7,446 bases of DNA from Bacteroidia bacterium (lineage in GTDB: Bacteria; Bacteroidota; Bacteroidia; Cytophagales; Cyclobacteriaceae), in the NCBI GenBank assembly GCA_012031955.1, contig JAAURZ010000105.1, positions 1 to 7,446 of the forward strand, given 5' to 3'. The notes beneath the pieces were generated by a model. It was given only the letters and a program-made list of their open reading frames with translations, was not told the origin of the DNA and made no database searches. The translations under genes were made by a program, and so were the position numbers. Each line of letters opens with the position of its first letter. Within the stretch, counting starts at the first letter, position 1. This document shows positions 1 through 7,246 of this stretch, one piece after another.

Positions 1-1573
1 TTTGTATACGCGGTTTATGCCCATCTCCTTTTCGCTTGCCGCGCACTTCGCTTTCCAGGCAGTCGAGCAGGTGCGCGATCTGCCGGTCGGCGTAGCCCTT
101 CTCTTTGGCATTGCGCATGAGTTGCGCGGGAATAGTATTGAGGTCGAACTTTACGATTTCCTTTTCAAGTTCTATCAGTTCTTCTATTTGCTTGAGGAAC
201 CACTTATCGATCCTGGTCAGGTTCTGAATCGTTTTGAATGCGATACCCAGTTTGAAAGCATCGTAGATATGGAACAGCCTGTTCCAGCTCGGGTGCTCCA
301 GGCTGTGTAGCAACTCGTCCTGGTTCTTCAGCTCTTTGCCGTCGGCACCAAGGCCGTTGCGTCGTATTTCAAGCGACTGACATGCCTTTTGCAAAGCCTC
401 CTGGAAATTTCTGCCGATACCCATTACTTCGCCAACCGACTTCATTTGCAGGCCAAGCCTGCGGTTGGCACCCTGAAACTTGTCGAAATTCCAGCGTGGT
501 ATTTTCACTATTACGTAATCTACGCCGGCTCGAAGTAGGCAGTAGTGGTGCCGGTTATAGCGTTCTTCAGTTCGTCGAGGTTATAGCCGATGGCGAGCTT
601 GGCTGCAACCTTGGCAATTGGGTAGCCTGTTGCCTTTGATGCAAGTGCCGAAGAGCGGGACACACGTGGATTTATTTCGATGCCCACGATCTGTTCTTCA
701 TTATCAGGATTCACGGCGAATTGCACGTTGCAACCTCCGGCAAACAGCCCGATACCGTTCATCATTTTATGGCCATGTCGCGCATGCGCTGGTACACCGT
801 GTCGGGTAGCGTCATGGCTGGCGCCACAGTGATGGAGTCGCCGGTGTGAATGCCCATCGGATCGAAGTTTTCGATCGAGCAATGATAATCACGTTTCCGA
901 TGTTGTCGCGCAGCAGCTCCAGTTCATACTCTTTCCAGCCCATAATGCTCTGCTCGACGAGCACTTCGTGAATTGGCGATGCGTGCAAACCTCGGTTGAG
1001 TGCTTCGTCAAATTCTGCCGGATCGTCTACAAATCCGCCGCCGGTGCCGCCGAGGGTAAACGATGGACGGATTACCAGGGGGAATCCGATTTCCTGTGCG
1101 ATCTCTTTCCCCATCAAGAAAGATGTGGCGGTTGCGCCTTTGCAAACCATCACATCCAGTTCGTTCATTTTCAGCCGGAATTTTTCGCGGTCTTCCGTGG
1201 TCTCGATAGCGCCGATGTCCACGCCAATAATGCGCACTCCGTAGTGATCCCAAATTCCCGCTTTGTCGCATTCGATGCAAAGGTTCAGGGCCGTTTGCCC
1301 TCCCATAGTCGGTAGCACCGCGTCGATGTTGTGTTTCTCCAGAATCTCCCTGATGGATTTCTTTGTGAGCGGCTTCAGATACACGTGGTCGGCCGTCACT
1401 TTGTCAGTCATGATCGTGGCGGGGTTCGAGTTGATCAGCACCACTTCAATCCCTTCTTCACGAAGCGACCTGGACGCCTGCGATCCGGAGTAATCGAATT
1501 CACACGCTTGGCCGATAATAATAGGACCGCTACCGATAATCAGTACGGAGCGAATACTTCTGTCTCTTGGCAT
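1..1573 (-). CDS. carB: Carbamoyl-phosphate synthase large subunit, N-terminal half (partial at left edge, four frameshifts)
   Basis: CarB makes carbamoyl phosphate from bicarbonate, ATP and glutamine-derived ammonia, feeding pyrimidine and arginine synthesis in the cytoplasm. About 525 residues are visible, covering the first ATP-grasp (carboxyphosphate) domain and most of the oligomerisation domain. The second ATP-grasp and allosteric domains lie beyond base 1. Family landmarks are the N-terminal [31 protein letters not shown], the glycine-rich loop [47 protein letters not shown] and [11 protein letters not shown] chose the ATG at 1573 because the protein then begins MPRD like its relatives. 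The open frame extends upstream to 1729, but a likely promoter lies inside that extension. The reading frame breaks near 880-883, 765-768 and 521-526 (one base missing each) and at the T-run 29-32 (one base extra). The protein resumes family-like sequence after each break. Sequencing error in an intact gene is far likelier than decay. Family identification is near certain. Confidence 0.95.
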
Positions 1574-1748
1574 GGTATCTCGTTGGGTGGGATGGACAAA
1601 TTGGGTGCAAAAATAAAACAGAGATTGAAATGATATAGTAATCCGGATGAATAATTGAGAAAAGGAGATTTTTTGCCATTTATCCAGAATGAGGCCGGCA
1701 AACCAATTCGATTTTACTAGATTCAGCAAGACTTAGGCAATCGATTGA
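1574..1748. other. Divergent intergenic region between carB and the oxidoreductase operon
   Basis: This 175-bp spacer should hold promoters for both directions. On the minus side it carries the carB -7 candidate (1608-1615). On the plus side I find no convincing TAnnTTTG box; the closest is ATTTTTTG at 1668-1675, which mismatches the first two positions. I see no riboswitch, operator palindrome or Shine-Dalgarno sequence before either start. Open frames cross the spacer on both strands, but they are extensions or shadows without family-like sequence. Confidence 0.6.
1608..1615 (-). promoter_or_regulatory. Putative Bacteroidota -7 promoter element for carB
   Basis: Read on the minus strand this is TATTTTTG, a full match to the Bacteroidota housekeeping -7 consensus TAnnTTTG. 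It lies 34 bases upstream of the carB ATG, which would give a leader of roughly 25-30 nt. I see no clear TTTG at the -33 position, so only half of the promoter is supported. The intergenic region is AT-rich, which makes a chance match possible. Confidence 0.45.
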
Positions 1749-3445
1749 ATGAATCTGAATGTAAAGGCAAGGGCCAACCAGACCTACGATGCCATTATCG
1801 TGGGGTCGGGTATCAGCGGTGGCTGGGCGGCGAAGGAACTATGTGAAAAAGGCCTCAAAGTACTGCTGCTCGAACGCGGCACCAACGTGGTGCATCCCCA
1901 CGATTACCCGACGGCGATGCTCAACCCCTGGGATTTCCCGCTGCGCAGCAAGCTGACGGTGGAAGATCGCCGGCGCGGCCCTATACAAACCAGGCACTAT
2001 TCTTACCGTGGCGACAACAAGCACTTCTATATTAATGATCTTGAAAATCCATACACCGAGGTACAACGCTACGACTGGATTCGAGGGGACGTGGTGGGAG
2101 GCCGGTCGCTGTTGTGGGGGCGATTATGCTTCCGCTGGAGCGACCTCGACTTTGAGGCCAATGCCCGTGATGGTCACGGTGTGGACTGGCCGATACGCTA
2201 TAAAGACCTCGCACCTTGGTATGATTATGTGGAGAAGTTGTAGGTGTGAGCGGGCAGCCTGAGGGCATACCACAATTACCCGATGGCGTCTTTCAGCCGC
2301 CAATGGAAATGAACTGCGCCGAGCTTGACTTCAAGGAACGCCTCGCCAAAACATTTCCGCAGAGGGCCGTCACCATTGCGCGTGTGGCCAATCTCACAAA
2401 ATCTTTAAAAGGTCGTGGTGAATGCCAGCGCCGCGACCTCTGCCATCGCGGCTGCCCGTATGGCGCCTACTTCAGCAGCAACGCCAGCACGCTGCCAGCC
2501 GCCATGGCTACCGGCAATCTCACCTTGCGGCCACAAAGCATTGTAAACAGGGTGCTCTACGATGAACAGAAAGGAAAGGCCATAGGCGTGGAAATGATGG
2601 ACACAGCGACGCTGGAAGTGATGGAGTTTTATTCGAGAATAGTTTTTCTCAATGCCTCCACGCTCGCCACGGCGCACCTGTTGCTGAGCTCCACTTCCAG
2701 TCGTTTCCCCAACGGTCTTGGAAACGACAGCGACCAGGTGGGACGCAACCTGATGGATCATCACAAAGGAGGAGGCGCGTCGGCTGCGGTGGATGGTTTT
2801 GAAGACAAGTATTATTTCGGACGACGACCAACCGGCATTTACATACCGCGATTCAGAAACGTGAACGAAAAGTATGACCGTTTCCTGCGCGGCTATGGCC
2901 TGCAGGGCGGTGCAAGCCGCGGCGGATGGAATGGACAACTGCGCACGAACGTGCTCGGAGAAAAATTGAAAGAGGCGGTGCAAACACCTGGAGGCTGGCA
3001 CATCAGCTTCGGCGGCTATGGCGAATGTCTCCCCTACCAGGAAAACCGCGTGACGTTGAACAAAGAGAAGCTCGACAAGTTTGGCAGACCGACACTTACC
3101 ATCGACTGCAGCTTCAAAGAAAACGAGCACCTGATGCACGACGACATGGCCGACACGACGGCTGAGATGCTCGATGAAATGGGTTACAAAAATGTGAAAA
3201 CCAACAAAGGCATTTCATTCCCCGGCAACGCCAACCACGAGATGGGCACCGCGCGCATGGGTCGCGATCGCAGGACGTCCGTGCTTAATGCATTCAACCA
3301 GGTTCACGATGTGCCGAATGTATTTATCACCGATGGCTCTGCGATGACATCGTCGGGTTGTGTGAATCCATCACTTACGTACATGGCGCTCAGCGCACGC
3401 GCTTGCGACCATGCCGTAAAAGAACTTAATCGACAAAACTTGTAA
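1749..3445 (+). CDS. GMC-family FAD oxidoreductase, glucoside 3-dehydrogenase-like (one frameshift)
   Basis: This is a flavoprotein dehydrogenase of the glucose-methanol-choline family, in the branch shared by gluconate 2-dehydrogenase and glucoside 3-dehydrogenase large subunits. The reconstructed length is about 565 residues. The N-terminal Rossmann motif is GSGISG (19-24) with the ribose-binding acidic residue E42. GGRSLLWGR (117-125) is the flavin-contacting loop. C226, C232 and C236 form C-x5-C-x3-C ending in [10 protein letters not shown], matching the spacing of cysteines linked to a [3Fe-4S] cluster in FAD glucose and glucoside 3-dehydrogenases. The catalytic pair is predicted to be H497 in HEMGTARMG and N540 in NPSLT. 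The frame breaks at 2241, where one missing base creates a TAG; the second segment continues directly through GVSGQPEG. No signal peptide is visible, although the following gene products are exported. It leads the operon and ends 1 bp before the next start. Oxidation at C3 of a glycoside is an inference from family and neighbours. Confidence 0.9.
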
Positions 3446-3446
3446 A

Positions 3447-4808
3447 ATGCAATTCATTAAAAGAAAACACATGCCTCGTGTTGTTGCTTGCTGTCGCGGC
3501 TCACGTTTACGGACAATCGGGAAAAATCGAAAAGCTGTTCAATGGCAAAGACCTGGAAGGCTGGAAGCAACTGAATGGCAAGGCTTCATTCGAAGTAAAG
3601 AACAGCGAGATCGTGGGCACAACGGTGGCCGGGGAGCCCAACTCCTTTTTGGCGACTGAAAAGGAGTACGGCGACTTTATACTCGAACTTGAATTTAAAG
3701 TGGATCCCAGCATGAATTCCGGCATTCAGTTCCGCAGCCTCAGCACACCCGACTACATGAAGGGCCGGGTACACGGCTATCAGTTCGAGATAGATCCGTC
3801 GGCGCGCGCGTGGACGGGTGGTGTATATGACGAAGCGCGCCGCGATTGGCTCTACCCTTGGAATATAACCCTGCAGCTAAAGATGCATTCAAACAAAACG
3901 AGTGGAATGCCATACGTGTGGAGTGCATCGGCAACAGCATCCGCACTTTTGTAAATGGCGTGCCTGCAGCCCACGTGGAAGACAACGTGACGATGAAGGG
4001 CTTCATCGCCCTGCAAGTGCACTCGATCGAAAAAGGAGACGAACCAGGCAAGCAAATCAAGTGGCGCAACATCACCATCCAAACAACCAACCTGAAGGCA
4101 TTGCCAGCTGATGATGTATTTGTCATGAATTTCATTCCAAACGATTTGAGTGAAGCGGAAAAGCAACATAGCACCGTATTGCTGTGGGATGGAAAAACCA
4201 CCGACGGATGGCGCGGCGCCTATAAGAAAAATTTCCCCGAAAGGGGATGGAAGATGGAAGACGGCACACTGAGCGTGGTGAAGTCCGACGGTGCAGAGTC
4301 GCAAAATGGCGGCGATATTGTGACGGAAAAAGAATTCGCGGCGTTTGACCTTCAGTTCGAGTTCAAGCTGACCGAAGGCGCCAACAGTGGGGTGAAATAT
4401 TTTGTGACAGAAAGCGAGGGCAACAGCGGCTCTGCCATCGGCCTCGAATACCAGGTGCTCGACGACGAGCGACATCCCGACGCCAAGGCGGGCGTGGTGG
4501 GCAACCGCACGATGGCATCGTTGTACGACCTCATTCCATCGCTGAAGATAAGCCGTGGTCAGCACAAGATCGGTGAGTGGAATTACGGCCGTGTAGTGGT
4601 GTACCCCGACAACCGCGTGGAGCACTGGCTCAACGGTTACAAGGTGGTCGAGTATCAGCGCGGCTCACCGATCTACAAGGCGCTGGTGGCGCGCAGCAAG
4701 TATGCTCAGTGGGAAAACTTCGGCATGGCCAAACAAGGCCGCATTCTGTTGCAGGACCACGGCGACCGTGTGTCGTTCAGAAGCATCAAGATTCGCGTAC
4801 TAAAATAA
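3447..4808 (+). CDS. Secreted protein with two DUF1080 (3-keto-disaccharide hydrolase-like) domains (two frameshifts)
   Basis: DUF1080 (Pfam PF06439) proteins are concanavalin-like beta-sandwiches, some of which cleave 3-keto-glycosides. The reconstruction gives about 453 residues: a signal peptide (basic KRKH, then [11 protein letters not shown], likely cleavage before Q23), domain 1 (about 27-215, starting [10 protein letters not shown]), a short linker, and domain 2 (about 241-453, starting [11 protein letters not shown]). Each domain has the family pattern of a GxE-like strand followed by NSGIQFRS or NSGVKYFV. Two frame breaks are inferred. An extra base in the CC at 3474-3475 separates ATG 3447 from the signal-peptide core; without that correction translation would have to begin at GTG 3478 with a signal lacking its basic end. 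A missing C in CCC at 3855-3857 interrupts domain 1 at WLYPLEYNPA. The gene starts 1 bp after the GMC stop, so it is probably co-transcribed with it. There is no lipobox cysteine, so it is more likely soluble periplasmic than a lipoprotein. Substrate unknown. Confidence 0.88.
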
Positions 4809-4830
4809 TCATCTACAAAATATAACAGGT

Positions 4831-6176
4831 ATGAAATCGTCACGCAGGGAATTCATCAAACAATCGTCCGCCATTACGATGGGAGCGCTTGCCTTCAGCG
4901 CGAGCAGCTATGCCAACATCATGGGTGCTAACGATCGCGTTCGCGTCGGCATTGTCGGTTTTTCCGACAGGTTCAAAAGCTCACTGATGCCCGCATTCGT
5001 CGGCCTTCACAAGAACACCAACTTCGACATCGTGGCCGTGTCCGACTTATGGAGGAAAAGACGGGAAGAAGGACAGGCGGTGTTGAAAGAGCAAATGGGC
5101 CACGACGTGAAGGCGTGTATGAACAACGACGAACTGTACAATACCAAAGACCTTGACGCCGTCATCATCAGCACGGCGGATTTCCAGCACGCATTGCATT
5201 GCGCCGAAGCGGTAAGGGCCGGGTGCGATGTGTACTGCGAAAAACCTTTTGCCGAAACGATGGAAGACAACCGCGCCGCCCTGAAGGCGGTGAAGGAGAC
5301 GAAGAAGGTGGTGCAGATCGGCTCGCAACGGCGCAGTGGGTCGAACTATCACGCTGCCGCCGATTTCATTCAAAGCGGCGCGTTCGGTCCGATCACCATG
5401 GTGGAGCTTACCTGGAATGTTAATCAACCCGGCCGCTGGCGCGACCGTCGCTTGTCGGACAACTGAAGGAAAGCGAGACTGATTGGAAACGCTTCCTTCT
5501 CAACCGGCCTTTCGAGCCGTGGGACCCACGCAAGTATCTAGAGTTCCGATTGTTCTGGCCTTACTCTTCCGGCATGCCCGGTCAATGGATGTCGCACCAG
5601 ATCGACACGGTGCACTGGTTCAGTAAACTGAAGCATCCGCGTAGCGTGGTTGCCAATGGCGGCATTTATGCATGGAAAGACGGCCGCCGTAACTGGGATA
5701 CCATGACTGCCGTGTTCGACTACGGACCGACCGACGATCCATCGTCCGGTTTCCAGGTGGTGTTCACCTCGCGCATGCACAACGGCGACGAGCATCCTGC
5801 GGAAATTTATTACTCCAACGGGGGTAAGCTTGATCTCATCACCAACAAGGTTTCGCCGGAAGGCGGGCTCAACCAGCATTTTGCATCAGCCATGAGCATG
5901 CAGCCCAACCTGTTGGCGGAAAAAGACCTGACCACCAAAGTGGAAACCGTGGTGGCATCGGCTAACACAGGTGCGGACGTACTCACGTCGTCGCACATGC
6001 TCAACTGGATGGAGTGCATTCGCAGCCGCAAAGAGACTAACGCGCCCGTGGAGGCAGGCTATGCGCACGCAGTGGCCAGCATTATGACAACCGCTGCGGC
6101 ACGCACAGGTACCAAAGCCACCTTCGATGAGGCAAAGCAAGAAGTGATGACGGGCGGCAAGGTCTTTAAATACTGA
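4831..6176 (+). CDS. Tat-exported Gfo/Idh/MocA-family oxidoreductase (one frameshift)
   Basis: This is an NAD(P)-dependent sugar oxidoreductase of the Gfo/Idh/MocA family, about 448 residues after repair. The N-terminus carries a twin-arginine signal, SSRREFIK (3-10), then a hydrophobic stretch, so the folded, cofactor-loaded enzyme is probably exported, as in Zymomonas glucose-fructose oxidoreductase. The nucleotide-binding domain follows, with GIVGFSDRF (40-48), a departure from the usual GxGxxG. The family lysine is K138 in CEKPFAETMEDNR. The C-terminal domain contains WNVNQPGRW, FWPYSSGMPGQWMSHQ, DTVHWFS and EIYYSNGG. One base is missing near 5442-5443 (CGC CGA expected), giving a premature TGA at 5464; family-like sequence (QLKESETDWKRFLLNRPFE) resumes at once in the next frame. 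The start at 4831 is fixed by the Tat motif; upstream is A-rich with no clear Shine-Dalgarno. It follows the DUF1080 gene by 22 bp. The reaction (keto-sugar reduction or the reverse) is inferred. Confidence 0.92.
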
Positions 6177-6183
6177 GTTTGCC

Positions 6184-7221
6184 ATGAAAACGCTCGCTGT
6201 TTCATTGTTGATGCTGCTGTCGTCAGTCACGCTTGCGCAGAAGCGTACCTCCGGGTTCGCGTTCAATGACCGGCCGGCCAACAAACAAATAGACCTGCTG
6301 TACAACGGTCGCCTGCTTACTGCTTATTGTTTCTACGACTCCGTGATGAAGCCCATCCTGTTCCCCGTAAACACCGTAAGCGGAATTACGATCACGCGCG
6401 GATGGCCCATCGACCCGCGCTCCGGCGAACGCGCCGATCACCCGCACCACACGGGCCTGTGGCTCAACTACGAATATGTGAACGGCCTCGACTTCTGGAA
6501 CAACTCCACGGCTATTCCCAGAGAACGTCGCAGTCACTACGGCACCATCTTTCATCAATCGGTGGTGCGCAAAGCGGCAGAAGGTGACAAGGCCACGCTG
6601 GAAGTGACGGCCGTGTGGAAGACGCCCGACCAGCAGATGCTTTTGAACGAAAGCACGACTTACAGTTTTTACGTAATCAACAACAACTTCGTGATAGACC
6701 GTACCACCACGCTCAGCGCGGTTGCCGACGAAGTGCGCTTCAACGACGTGAAGGATGGCATGTTCGCCATACGTGTGGCGCGCGAACTTGAAATCCCGTC
6801 CGACGAGCCCGAAGTGTTTGTCGACAGTCATGGCATTGCCACTACGGTGAAAGCAGTAAGCAAGGCGGGAGCGTCAGGAAACTACTTAAGCAGTGAGGGC
6901 ACTGCCGGCAACGACGTTTGGAGCACGCGAGGCAAATGGGTCACCATGTTTGGGACGAAAGACAAGATACCTGTATCAGTAACTATTTTCGATCATCCCA
7001 CCAATCTGGGCTACCCAACTTACTGGCATGCGCGCGGCTATGGTTTGTTCGCCGCCAATCCGCTCGGCCAAAAAGTATTCAGCAACGGAAAAGAGGTGCT
7101 GAATTTTATGTTGAAAAAAAATGAATCCGTCACGTTCAAATACCGCGTCGTGATTCACGAAGGTGAGCAACTAACGAACGATACCATCAATAGAATGGCC
7201 GGAGAATTTCAGAAGCAGTAG
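6184..7221 (+). CDS. Secreted PmoA/DUF6807-family protein
   Basis: An intact 345-residue protein. Residues 1-19 form a Sec signal peptide (MKTLAVSLLMLLSSVTLAQ, cleavage likely before Q19). The mature part shows the conserved block GWPIDPRSGERADHPHHTGLW, whose histidines H86, H88 and H89 suggest a metal or substrate site, and a later YWHARGYGLFAANPLG block (from Y280). These resemble the Bacteroidota family annotated as PmoA-related (PF14100, DUF6807). That name refers to methane oxygenase, but nothing here suggests a membrane methane monooxygenase: the protein is soluble and has no membrane segments beyond the signal. It begins 7 bp after the Gfo/Idh/MocA stop, so it is the last gene of the operon and probably acts with its neighbours on a secreted sugar or glycoside. 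Its biochemical role is unknown to me. It is the only plus-strand gene here without a frameshift. Confidence 0.85.
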   Translation: MKTLAVSLLMLLSSVTLAQKRTSGFAFNDRPANKQIDLLYNGRLLTAYCFYDSVMKPILFPVNTVSGITITRGWPIDPRSGERADHPHHTGLWLNYEYVNGLDFWNNSTAIPRERRSHYGTIFHQSVVRKAAEGDKATLEVTAVWKTPDQQMLLNESTTYSFYVINNNFVIDRTTTLSAVADEVRFNDVKDGMFAIRVARELEIPSDEPEVFVDSHGIATTVKAVSKAGASGNYLSSEGTAGNDVWSTRGKWVTMFGTKDKIPVSVTIFDHPTNLGYPTYWHARGYGLFAANPLGQKVFSNGKEVLNFMLKKNESVTFKYRVVIHEGEQLTNDTINRMAGEFQKQ

Positions 7222-7246
7222 TGACCCTAGGGGATCACTACTTTTT
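7217..7246 (+). terminator. Rho-independent terminator of the oxidoreductase operon
   Basis: An 8-bp perfect stem, AGTAGTGA (7217-7224) against TCACTACT (7235-7242), closes a 10-base loop that can add two more G-C pairs (7225-7226 with 7232-7233). A TTTTT run (7242-7246) follows on the plus strand. The 5' arm includes the stop codon of the PmoA-like gene. The minus-strand side of the hairpin has no T-run, so termination should be mainly rightward. Confidence 0.75.

Noticed and set aside
1668..1675. Possible -7 box ATTTTTTG for the GMC operon
   Set aside because: It mismatches the consensus TAnnTTTG at the two most informative first positions and has no -33 partner.
1574..1729. Upstream in-frame extension of carB to 1729
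   Set aside because: The extra 52 residues do not resemble CarB, the family start MPRD is at 1573, and a promoter-like box lies in the extension.
2236..2248. Programmed ribosomal frameshift in the GMC gene
   Set aside because: There is no slippery heptamer or downstream pseudoknot-like structure, and similar one-base breaks occur at seven other places, which favours sequencing error.
2405..3139. Long 244-codon minus-strand open frame inside the GMC gene
   Set aside because: It is a shadow frame of high-GC coding sequence; the plus-strand frame holds conserved GMC motifs and the minus frame none.
3852..4625. 257-codon minus-strand open frame opposite the DUF1080 gene
   Set aside because: Composition and content look like an antisense shadow; no domain-like sequence, and the plus strand is clearly coding.
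6223..6831. 202-codon minus-strand open frame opposite the PmoA-like gene
   Set aside because: Antisense shadow of an intact conserved gene, with no recognisable motif.
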